Below, one piece after another: positions 40,725 to 49,603 of a stretch of 64,000 nt of DNA. Source of the DNA: Pseudomonas sp. A-1 (lineage in GTDB: Bacteria; Pseudomonadota; Gammaproteobacteria; Pseudomonadales; Pseudomonadaceae); NCBI RefSeq assembly GCF_004801855.1, contig NZ_SSTC01000014.1:1-64000 (forward strand), read 5' to 3'. Both the position numbers and the translations under genes were made by a program. Below the pieces are notes generated by a model. It was given only the letters and a program-made list of their open reading frames with translations. It had not been told where the DNA came from and ran no database searches. Position 1 is the stretch's first letter; each line of letters begins with the position of its first letter.

Positions 40725-43700
40725 GTGACCGTACTGCGTCTTCCGAGCCTGCCGGCCGCCGCCGGCAAACAACACTGGGGCAACCTGCCCGGCGCCGCCC
40801 AGAGCCTGGCCATCGCCGAGGCCGCCAGCCGCAGCCAGCGCTTCACCCTGCTGCTGACCGAAGGCAGCCAGAGCGCCGAGCGCCTGCAGGAGGAGCTGCG
40901 CTTCTTCGCCCCCGACCTGCCGGTGCTGCACTTCCCCGACTGGGAAACCCTGGCCTACGACGTGTTCTCGCCGCACCAGGACATCATCTCCCAGCGCATC
41001 GCCACCCTCTACCGCCTGCCGGAACTGAAGCACGGCGTGCTGGTGGTACCGATCGCCACCGCCCTGCACCGCCTGGCGCCGCCGCGCTTCCTGCTCGGCT
41101 CCAGCCTGGTGCTGGACGTCGGCCAGCGCCTCGACGTCGACGACATGCGCGCGCGCCTGGAGGCGGCCGGCTACCGCTGCGTGGACACCGTCTACGAGCA
41201 CGGCGAGTTCGCCGTGCGCGGCGCGCTGATCGACCTCTACCCGATGGGCAGCGAACTGCCCTACCGCATCGACCTGTTCGACGACGAGATCGAGACCCTG
41301 CGCACCTTCGACCCCGAGAGCCAGCGCTCGGTGGACAAGGTCGACTCGATCCGCCTGCTGCCGGCGCGCGAGTTCCCGCTGGAGAAGAAGGCGGTGGCCG
41401 ACTTCCGCGCGCGCTTCCGCGAGCGCTTCGACGTCGACTACCGGCGCTGCCCGCTGTACCAGGACCTGTCCAGCGGCCTGGTGCCGGCCGGCATCGAGTA
41501 CTACCTGCCGCTGTTCTTCGAGGCGACCGCCACCCTGTTCGACTACCTGCCGGCCGACACCCAGGTGTTCTCGCTGCCCGGCATCGAGCACGCCGCCGAG
41601 CAGTTCTGGAGCGAGGTGCGCAGCCGCTACGAGGATCGCCGCGTCGACCCCGAGCGGCCGCTGCTGCCGCCGGCCGAGCTGTTTCTGCCGGTGGAGGACT
41701 GCTTCGCCCGTCTCAAGGACTGGCCGCGCATCGTCGCCGACCAGCGCGACCTCGAGCCAGGCGTCGGCCGCGAGCGCTTCAATGCGCGCGCCCTGCCCGA
41801 CCTGGCGATCCAGGCCAAGGCCGGCGAGCCGCTGGCCGCGCTGCGCCGCTTCATCGAGGAGTACCCGGGACGGGTGCTGTTCTGCGCCGAATCGGCCGGA
41901 CGCCGCGAGGCGCTGCTGGAGCTGCTCGCCCGCCTCAAGCTCAAGCCCAGGGAAGTCGACGGCTGGGCTGCCTTCGCCGCCGACGGCGAGCGTCTGGCGA
42001 TCACCATCGCCCCGCTCGACGAGGGCCTGCTGCTCGACGAGCTGGCACTGATCCCGGAAAGCCCGCTGTTCGGTCATCGGGTGATGCAGCGCCGGCGCCG
42101 CGACCGAGGCCAGGGCGGCGGCGACAACGTGATCAAGCACCTCACCGAGCTGCGCGAAGGCGCACCGGTGGTGCACATCGACCACGGCGTCGGCCGCTAC
42201 CGCGGCCTGGTCACCCTCGAGGTGGAGGGCCAGCCGGCCGAGTTCCTCATGCTCGAGTACGCCGAGGAGGCCAAGCTCTACGTGCCGGTGGCCAGCCTCG
42301 ACCTGATCGCCCGCTACACCGGCAGCGACGACGCCCTGGCGCCGCTGCACCGCCTCGGCTCGGAAACCTGGCAGAGGGCCAAGCGCAAGGCCGCCGAGCA
42401 GGTGCGCGACGTCGCCGCCGAGCTGCTCGACGTCTACGCCCGCCGCGCCGCCCGCCAGGGCTTCGCCTTCAGCGACCCGCACGCCGACTACGAGACCTTC
42501 AGCGCCGGCTTCCCGTTCGAGGAGACTCCGGACCAGCAGGCCGCCATCGAGGCGGTGCGCACCGACATGCTCAGCGCCAAGCCGATGGACCGCCTGGTGT
42601 GCGGCGACGTCGGCTTCGGCAAGACCGAGGTGGCCATGCGCGCCGCCTTCATCGCTGTCCATAGTGGGAAACAGGTGGCGGTGCTGGTGCCCACCACACT
42701 GCTCGCCCAGCAGCACTACAACAGCTTCCGCGACCGCTTCGCCGACTGGCCGGTGAAGGTCGAGGTGATGAGCCGCTTCAAGTCGGCCAGGGAAGTGCGC
42801 GAGGCCGAGCAGCTGCTCGCCGAGGGCAAGGTCGACATCGTCATCGGCACCCACAAGCTGCTGCAGGACGACGTGAAGTTCAAGGATCTCGGCCTGGTCA
42901 TCATCGACGAGGAGCACCGCTTCGGCGTGCGCCAGAAGGAGCAGTTCAAGGCCCTGCGCAGCGAGGTGGACGTCCTCACCCTGACCGCCACGCCGATCCC
43001 GCGCACGCTGAACATGGCGGTGTCGGGCATGCGCGACCTGTCGATCATCGCCACCCCGCCGGCGCGCCGCCTGTCGGTGCGCACCTTCGTCATGGAGCAG
43101 AACAAGCCGACCATCAAGGAGGCGCTGCTGCGCGAACTGCTGCGCGGCGGCCAGGTCTACTACCTGCACAACGAGGTGTCGAGCATCGAGAAGTGCGCCG
43201 CCGAGCTGGCCGAGCTGGTGCCCGAGGCGCGCATCGGCATCGGCCACGGCCAGATGCGCGAGCGCGAACTGGAGCAGGTGATGAGCGACTTCTACCACAA
43301 GCGCTTCAACGTGCTGGTGGCCTCGACCATCATCGAGACCGGCATCGACGTGCCCAGCGCCAACACCATCATCATCGAGCGCGCCGACAAGTTCGGCCTG
43401 GCCCAGCTGCACCAGCTGCGCGGCCGGGTCGGCCGCAGCCACCACCAGGCCTACGCCTACCTGCTCACCCCGTCGCGCCAGCAGATGACCGAGGACGCGC
43501 AGAAGCGCCTGGAGGCCATCGCCGGCGCCCAGGACCTCGGCGCCGGCTTCGTGCTCGCCACCCACGACCTGGAGATCCGCGGCGCCGGCGAGCTGCTCGG
43601 CGAGGGCCAGAGCGGGCAGATCCAGGCGGTCGGCTTCACCCTGTACATGGAGATGCTCGAGCGCGCGGTCAAGGCGATCCGCAAGGGCGAGCAGCCCAAC

Positions 43701-44165
43701 CTCGAGCAGCCGCTGGGCGGCGGCCCCGAGGTCAACCTGCGCCTGCCGGCGCTGATTCCCGAGGACTACCTGCCCGACGTCAACGCCCGCCTGATCCTCT
43801 ACAAGCGCATCGCCTCGTGCACCGACGAGAATGCGCTGAACGAACTGCAGGTGGAGATGATCGACCGCTTCGGCCTGCTGCCGGAGCCGACCAAGCACCT
43901 GATGCGCCTGACCCTGCTCAAGCTCAGGGCCGAGCAGCTCGGCATCAGGAAGGTCGAGGCCGGCCCGCAGGGCGGGCGCATCGAGTTCGCCGCGCATACC
44001 CCTGTCGACCCGCTGACGCTGATCAAGCTGATCCAGGGCCAGCCGACCCGCTACAAGTTCGAGGGCGCCACCCTGTTCAAGTTCGTGGTGCCGATGGAGC
44101 GCCCGGAACAACGCTTCAACACCCTGGAGGCGCTGTTCGAGCGCCTGACCCCGTCCGCTGCCTGA
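40725..44165 (+). CDS. mfd: Transcription-repair coupling factor
   Basis: The 1146-residue translocase frees stalled RNA polymerase and recruits UvrA. It has the UvrB-like N-terminal modules (HFPDWETLAYDVFSPHQ), a RNA polymerase-interacting domain (DHGVGRYRGLVTL), the RecG-like motor with Walker A GDVGFGKTEVA, DEEH box IIDEEHRFGVRQKE, TATPIPRT, and the TRG motif region LRGRVGRSHHQAYAYLL, and the C-terminal autoinhibitory D7. The start is GTG at 40725; length then equals that of known Mfd. The same frame stays open far upstream, antisense to gap, without meaning. Confidence 0.97.
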   Translation: MTVLRLPSLPAAAGKQHWGNLPGAAQSLAIAEAASRSQRFTLLLTEGSQSAERLQEELRFFAPDLPVLHFPDWETLAYDVFSPHQDIISQRIATLYRLPELKHGVLVVPIATALHRLAPPRFLLGSSLVLDVGQRLDVDDMRARLEAAGYRCVDTVYEHGEFAVRGALIDLYPMGSELPYRIDLFDDEIETLRTFDPESQRSVDKVDSIRLLPAREFPLEKKAVADFRARFRERFDVDYRRCPLYQDLSSGLVPAGIEYYLPLFFEATATLFDYLPADTQVFSLPGIEHAAEQFWSEVRSRYEDRRVDPERPLLPPAELFLPVEDCFARLKDWPRIVADQRDLEPGVGRERFNARALPDLAIQAKAGEPLAALRRFIEEYPGRVLFCAESAGRREALLELLARLKLKPREVDGWAAFAADGERLAITIAPLDEGLLLDELALIPESPLFGHRVMQRRRRDRGQGGGDNVIKHLTELREGAPVVHIDHGVGRYRGLVTLEVEGQPAEFLMLEYAEEAKLYVPVASLDLIARYTGSDDALAPLHRLGSETWQRAKRKAAEQVRDVAAELLDVYARRAARQGFAFSDPHADYETFSAGFPFEETPDQQAAIEAVRTDMLSAKPMDRLVCGDVGFGKTEVAMRAAFIAVHSGKQVAVLVPTTLLAQQHYNSFRDRFADWPVKVEVMSRFKSAREVREAEQLLAEGKVDIVIGTHKLLQDDVKFKDLGLVIIDEEHRFGVRQKEQFKALRSEVDVLTLTATPIPRTLNMAVSGMRDLSIIATPPARRLSVRTFVMEQNKPTIKEALLRELLRGGQVYYLHNEVSSIEKCAAELAELVPEARIGIGHGQMRERELEQVMSDFYHKRFNVLVASTIIETGIDVPSANTIIIERADKFGLAQLHQLRGRVGRSHHQAYAYLLTPSRQQMTEDAQKRLEAIAGAQDLGAGFVLATHDLEIRGAGELLGEGQSGQIQAVGFTLYMEMLERAVKAIRKGEQPNLEQPLGGGPEVNLRLPALIPEDYLPDVNARLILYKRIASCTDENALNELQVEMIDRFGLLPEPTKHLMRLTLLKLRAEQLGIRKVEAGPQGGRIEFAAHTPVDPLTLIKLIQGQPTRYKFEGATLFKFVVPMERPEQRFNTLEALFERLTPSAA

Positions 44166-44176
44166 AGGAAATGCCC

Positions 44177-44701
44177 ATGCTCCGACTGCTCCGCCCCCTG
44201 CTGGTCTCGCTGCTGCTGATCGCCCCCGCGGCCTTCGCCGAAGCGCTGTACCAGGTCGAACTGATCGTCTTCCGCCAGGCGGAAAAGGCGGTGCCGGCCA
44301 GCCAGCCGGCGCCGGAAGACTGGGCTGGCAAGGCCGCCGCCCTGCCCGCCACCGCCCAGCGCAGCCCGGCGCTGACCGGCGAGGCCGAGAAGCTCGCCGC
44401 CAAGGGCTACCAGGTGCTGCTGCACCAGGCCTGGCAGCAGGGCGTCACCGGCAGCCCGACCGCGGTGCGCTTCAGCACCGGCAAGGAGCGCGACGGCCAC
44501 TTCCCGGTCGAGGGCGTGCTCGATCTCGCCCAGGGCCGCCAGCTCGAACTGAAGCTGACCACCTGGGTCAACCGGTTCAACGCCGAGGGCTTCCTCGCCG
44601 GCAGCGAGCGCCTGCAGATCGCGCGGCGCCTGATCCCCGGCCAGCTGACCTACCTCGACCATCCGAGCCTGGGCGCGCTGATCCGCGTCAGCCCGCTCTG
44701 A
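44177..44701 (+). CDS. CsiV family exported protein
   Basis: The 174-residue protein has a Sec signal peptide (about residues 1-21, cleavage after AFA) and the family segments ALYQVELIVFRQ and LTTWVNRFNAEGFL plus LTYLDHPSLGALIRVSPL at the end. It matches the CsiV/PF10972 family, reported as a peptidoglycan-binding partner of PBP1a activation in Vibrio. The ATG at 44177 has AAGGAA at correct spacing; the ATG at 44171 abuts that site. It follows mfd by 11 bases and ends at a terminator. Confidence 0.85.
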   Translation: MLRLLRPLLVSLLLIAPAAFAEALYQVELIVFRQAEKAVPASQPAPEDWAGKAAALPATAQRSPALTGEAEKLAAKGYQVLLHQAWQQGVTGSPTAVRFSTGKERDGHFPVEGVLDLAQGRQLELKLTTWVNRFNAEGFLAGSERLQIARRLIPGQLTYLDHPSLGALIRVSPL

Positions 44702-44717
44702 GCCGGACCCGGACGAC

Positions 44718-44754
44718 AAAAAGGGCGGCAGATCGCGGATCTGCCGCCCTTTTT
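44718..44754. terminator. Bidirectional terminator between csiV-like gene and MTIP gene
   Basis: A 17-base stem AAAAAGGGCGGCAGATC/GATCTGCCGCCCTTTTT with a GCG loop sits between convergent genes. Confidence 0.93.
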
Positions 44755-44773
44755 CATTGCCGCGACGGGACGA

Positions 44774-46523
<1,750 letters not shown>

Positions 46524-46532
46524 GGAAACTCC

Positions 46533-47069
46533 TCAGGCAAGCGCGGCCAGCCGCCACTGCGGCTGCGGTGCCTCGTCGATGATCACGGAACAGTGCGGCG
46601 GCACCCGCTCGAACAGCTCGACCAGGTCGGCATTGCGCAGGCGGATGCAGCCGTGCGAACGCGCCTCGCCCATCGGCTCGCTGTCCGGGGTGCCGTGCAG
46701 GTAGATGTAGCGGCGGAAGGTGTCGACGCCGTCGAGGCGGTTGCGCCCCGGCTCGCAGCCGCTCAGCCAGAGAATGCGGGTGAGGATCCAGTCGCGCTGC
46801 GGAAACTGCGCCGCCAGCGCGGGCGACCAGATCTCGCCGGTCCAGCGCCGGCCGACCAGCACCGCGCCCTCCGGCAGGCCGGCGCCGATCCTGGCGCGCA
46901 CCTGATGGCGGCCGCGCGGCGTGCAGCCCGAGCCCTGGCGCTCGCCCGGGCCGTTGAGCGCGGTGGAAACCGGCAGGCGCAGGCGCAGGGCGCCGCCGGC
47001 GAAGCCGTACAGGCACTGGTCGGCGATGGAAATGTGCAGCAGATCGAGCATGGCGGTGGCGGCAGTCAT
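46533..47069 (-). CDS. Cytoplasmic YkuD-domain protein, probable L,D-carboxypeptidase of murein recycling
   Basis: The 178-residue protein has the YkuD catalytic motif HGTPD (His125) ... SHGCIRL (Cys141). It lacks a signal peptide and membrane segment, and lacks a LysM domain, so it should stay in the cytoplasm. The gene lies nine bases before nagZ, a cytoplasmic recycling enzyme. Cytoplasmic YkuD enzymes (ElsL in Acinetobacter, LdcV-type) trim tetrapeptides to tripeptides; I infer the same role. A classical periplasmic L,D-transpeptidase is unlikely. The ATG at 47069 lacks a clear ribosome binding site; the next ATG at 47051 is possible. Confidence 0.85.
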   Translation of the reverse strand: MTAATAMLDLLHISIADQCLYGFAGGALRLRLPVSTALNGPGERQGSGCTPRGRHQVRARIGAGLPEGAVLVGRRWTGEIWSPALAAQFPQRDWILTRILWLSGCEPGRNRLDGVDTFRRYIYLHGTPDSEPMGEARSHGCIRLRNADLVELFERVPPHCSVIIDEAPQPQWRLAALA

Positions 47070-47114
47070 GGGGCCGCTAGCTTAGCCGATCCACCCGCCG
47101 CCGGCACCCACGGG

Positions 47115-47804
47115 TTAGTTGCCGTGATTGTTCGTCCTGGGACGCGGACGCCGGCGGGCGGCGATCAGCGCCGGATCGGCCAGCACCGTCTCGGAGCGCA
47201 TGCCGGCGGCCAGGAACGGCACCATCAGCTCCAGCACCTGCTCGGTCGAGGTGTCCGTGCCGAAGTCGGCCTGGGCGATGCCGCGCAGCGCCTGGATGCC
47301 CGCCATGCTGAAGATCGCCGCGCCCAGCATGAACTGCGCGCGCCAGAACAGCTCCAGCGGCGGGATGCCCGGCACCGCATCCTGCAGCAGCTGCTGGTAG
47401 CGGCGGAACACCTTGCCGTACAGGCCGCCGAGATAGGCGTGCAGCTCGCGCTGGTTCTGCCGTATCGCCATGCCCAGCAGGCGCATGAAGGCGGTGAGCT
47501 TGGCACTGCTCCCGGCCACTCCCAGCGCCTGCGCCACCAGCAGCTCGAGCAGCTCCTCGAGGCTGGCGGCCTGCCCCTGGCGACGATCCAGCTCGCGCTC
47601 GAGACGCAGGCAGAGCGGGCCGAGAAACCGCACGAACACGGCCTGGATCAGCGCCTCCTTGGAGCCGAAGTGATAGTTCACCGCCGCCAGGTTGACCTCG
47701 GCCTTGCTGGTGATCAGCCGCAGCGAGGTTTCCGCGAAGCCCCTTTCCGCAAACAACTGCTCAGCCGCATCGAGAATACGCTCGACCGTCTCCGACTGGA
47801 CCAT
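47115..47804 (-). CDS. psrA: TetR-family fatty-acid responsive regulator PsrA
   Basis: The 229-residue regulator has an N-terminal TetR helix-turn-helix: SETVERILDAAEQLFAERGFAETSLRLI, then VNLAAVNYHFGSKEALI. The sequence is very similar to Pseudomonas PsrA, which senses long-chain fatty acids, represses fadBA and itself, and activates rpoS. The ATG at 47804 has GGGAG upstream; the frame's earlier start at 47849 would cover the operator. A perfect 18-base palindrome immediately upstream is the expected autoregulatory site. Confidence 0.94.
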   Translation of the reverse strand: MVQSETVERILDAAEQLFAERGFAETSLRLITSKAEVNLAAVNYHFGSKEALIQAVFVRFLGPLCLRLERELDRRQGQAASLEELLELLVAQALGVAGSSAKLTAFMRLLGMAIRQNQRELHAYLGGLYGKVFRRYQQLLQDAVPGIPPLELFWRAQFMLGAAIFSMAGIQALRGIAQADFGTDTSTEQVLELMVPFLAAGMRSETVLADPALIAARRRPRPRTNNHGN

Positions 47805-47831
47805 GACCACTCCCATTGACCGAACAGCCGT

Positions 47832-47849
47832 TTGAAACCTTGGTTTCAA
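47832..47849. promoter_or_regulatory. PsrA operator (autoregulatory palindrome)
   Basis: TTGAAACCTTGGTTTCAA is a perfect 18-base palindrome and fits the PsrA box G/CAAAC-N2-4-GTTTG/C. It lies 28 bases upstream of the psrA ATG in the psrA-lexA intergenic region. Confidence 0.85.
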
Positions 47850-47921
47850 TCTATCACTCTTTCAAGTATGGCCAGCCGCCCGTTCGTCCGCCAGAGAGGC
47901 GCGTCAGACGGGGCAAACAGC

Positions 47922-47949
47922 TTGCCTGCACCGCCGCCCTGTATATACT
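47922..47949 (+). promoter_or_regulatory. Sigma-70 promoter of lexA
   Basis: TTGCCT (47922-47927), a 16-base spacer and TATACT (47944-47949); the -10 lies inside the first LexA box, so LexA would block it. Confidence 0.75.
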
Positions 47950-47954
47950 TCCAG
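47939..47954. promoter_or_regulatory. LexA box 1
   Basis: CTGTATATACTTCCAG matches the SOS consensus CTG-N10-CAG with an AT-rich core. It overlaps the lexA -10 element. Confidence 0.9.
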
Positions 47955-47957
47955 CCA

Positions 47958-47973
47958 CTGGATATAAAGACAG
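47958..47973. promoter_or_regulatory. LexA box 2
   Basis: CTGGATATAAAGACAG is a second CTG-N10-CAG box, starting 19 bases after the first. A tandem arrangement at lexA permits tight autoregulation. Confidence 0.85.
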
Positions 47974-47983
47974 AGCCCGGCCC

Positions 47984-48598
47984 ATGCAGAAACTGACCCC
48001 GCGCCAAGGCGAGATCCTGGCCTTCATCAAGAGCTGGCTGGAAGAGCACGGCTATCCGCCGACCCGCGCCGAGATTGCCCAGCAGCTGGGCTTCCGCTCC
48101 CCCAACGCCGCCGAGGAACACCTGCGGGCGCTGGCGCGCAAGGGCGCCATCGAGATGATCCCCGGCGCCTCGCGCGGCATCCGCATCCCCGATGCCGAGC
48201 CGGCGCTGCGCGAGGGCGAACTGCCGATCATCGGCCGGGTCGCCGCCGGCGCGCCCATCCTCGCCGAACAGCATATCGAGGACAGTTGCCGGATCAGTGC
48301 GGAGTTCTTCCACCCGCGCGCCGACTTCCTGCTGCGCGTGCGCGGCATGAGCATGAAGGACGTGGGCATCCTGGACGGCGACCTGCTCGCCGTGCACGCC
48401 TGCCGCGAGGCGACGAACGGGCAGATCGTGGTGGCGCGGATCGGCGACGAGGTGACGGTGAAGCGCTTCCAGCGCCGCGGCAAGCGCGTGCAGCTGCTGG
48501 CGGAAAACCCCGAGTTCGCCCCGATCGTGATCGACCTGGACAAGCCGGATCAGGAGTTCGCCATCGAAGGTCTGAGTGTCGGCGTGATCCGCCGCTGA
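47984..48598 (+). CDS. lexA: LexA repressor
   Basis: The 204-residue SOS repressor has a winged helix-turn-helix N-terminus ([21 protein letters not shown]), the Ala88-Gly89 self-cleavage site in GRVAAGAP, and the Ser123 (RGMSMKD) / Lys160 (VTVKRF) catalytic dyad. Two LexA boxes lie upstream. The ATG at 47984 gives the standard N-terminus. No sulA gene follows; a minus-strand gene begins its stop codon 60 bases downstream. Confidence 0.97.
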   Translation: MQKLTPRQGEILAFIKSWLEEHGYPPTRAEIAQQLGFRSPNAAEEHLRALARKGAIEMIPGASRGIRIPDAEPALREGELPIIGRVAAGAPILAEQHIEDSCRISAEFFHPRADFLLRVRGMSMKDVGILDGDLLAVHACREATNGQIVVARIGDEVTVKRFQRRGKRVQLLAENPEFAPIVIDLDKPDQEFAIEGLSVGVIRR

Positions 48599-48658
48599 AG
48601 CCCGGCCGGAGGAGGCCCCGCAGGATAGCCTGCGGGCTGCGCCGGGAGAGGCAGCTCC

Positions 48659-48898
48659 TCAGTGCAGCACGCGCGGCTCCTCGCCGTACTCATGCTCGTA
48701 GTCGCCGTCAGCCATGCTGCCGGCCATCTGCACCCCGAGGTTGAACATGGCCTTGGCCACCTCGATGTGCTGCCCCTGCAGAAAAGCCTTGGCCTCCTCG
48801 GAAAACTCGAGGGTCACCAGCGCCTCCTCATCGTCGCCGCGACGCAGGACGATACGGCCATCGGGCAATTCCACGATTTCCAGGAAGGATGTCGGCAT
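48659..48898 (-). CDS. Conserved hypothetical protein (79 aa)
   Basis: This small acidic protein begins MPTSFLEIVELPDGRIVLRRGDD and ends in a His/Glu-rich tail (DYEHEYGEEPRVLH). It has no signal peptide or membrane helix. A homologue occupies the same place downstream of lexA-sulA in P. aeruginosa (PA3009). Length and codon use are normal for the region. I do not know a function; the conserved neighbourhood suggests a housekeeping role. Confidence 0.82.
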   Translation of the reverse strand: MPTSFLEIVELPDGRIVLRRGDDEEALVTLEFSEEAKAFLQGQHIEVAKAMFNLGVQMAGSMADGDYEHEYGEEPRVLH

Positions 48899-48982
48899 GG
48901 GTGGGTGCTCCGCGAAAAAAGGCCGGCATTGTAGCAGTGCCGGGCGTCACACCCTAGCGCCGCGACAGGCGGCGCGGCGCGC

Positions 48983-49504
48983 TCACCACTCGCTCATGCC
49001 CTCGCGAAAACGCATCGCCAGCTGCTTGATGCGCTGCTGCCAGTCGGCCAGCGTGGCCAGATCCAGCTCAGCCTCCTCTTGCGTGCCGACATCGACCGCA
49101 CTGATCAGCGCCAGGGCCGGATCGACCTTGGCCTTCTTCGCCTCGCGCGGCGGCTCGAACAGGGCGCGCCAGGCTGCCAGCAACTGCCCCAGCCAGCTCT
49201 GCCGCTCCTGCGCCAGCTCGACCAGCTCGGCCAGTTCCGGACTCGGCGCCGCCTCCAGCACCTCGCGACTGAGCAGTTGCTCGACCCGGGCGGCCCCGGC
49301 CTGCGGCAGGCGGTAGTAGCCGGCGATCTCGTGGCACAGCCCCAGCACCGCACCGTAGAGGTGGAACAGCGCGCTCTCGCGGGCGGCCTGCACCTGAGTG
49401 GTGAGGTTCAGCGGCCGGGCCGCCTCGGCGGCGCGCCAGGCGTCCAGCGCCAGGCTGGCGAAGTAGATCTTCTGGTTGGTGCGGGTATACAGCTCGTTGG
49501 CCAT
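48983..49504 (-). CDS. Conserved hypothetical protein (173 aa, PA3010-like)
   Basis: The 173-residue predicted helical protein starts MANELYTRTNQKIYFASLALDAWRAAE. It contains ESALFHLYGAVLGLCHEIAGYY and a WLGQLLAAWRAL helix. It lacks a signal peptide and obvious catalytic motifs. The frame begins 14 codons earlier, but the ATG at 49504 gives the conserved N-terminus. It lies between the 79-aa gene and topA, as in P. aeruginosa. Function unknown. Confidence 0.85.
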   Translation of the reverse strand: MANELYTRTNQKIYFASLALDAWRAAEAARPLNLTTQVQAARESALFHLYGAVLGLCHEIAGYYRLPQAGAARVEQLLSREVLEAAPSPELAELVELAQERQSWLGQLLAAWRALFEPPREAKKAKVDPALALISAVDVGTQEEAELDLATLADWQQRIKQLAMRFREGMSEW

Positions 49505-49603
49505 GGGTGGACTCCTCGACAGAATCCCCAGTATACGCCGCGCCAAACGAAACCGGCCGGGGCGTCTGCACGCACCGGCCGGCTCCGCATCAGCGCGACG
49601 GGG

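Noticed and set aside
40689-44111. An 1140-codon frame antisense to mfd
   Set aside because: Composition (His/Gln/Val/Ala rich) is typical of antisense shadow frames, and mfd on the other strand is certain.
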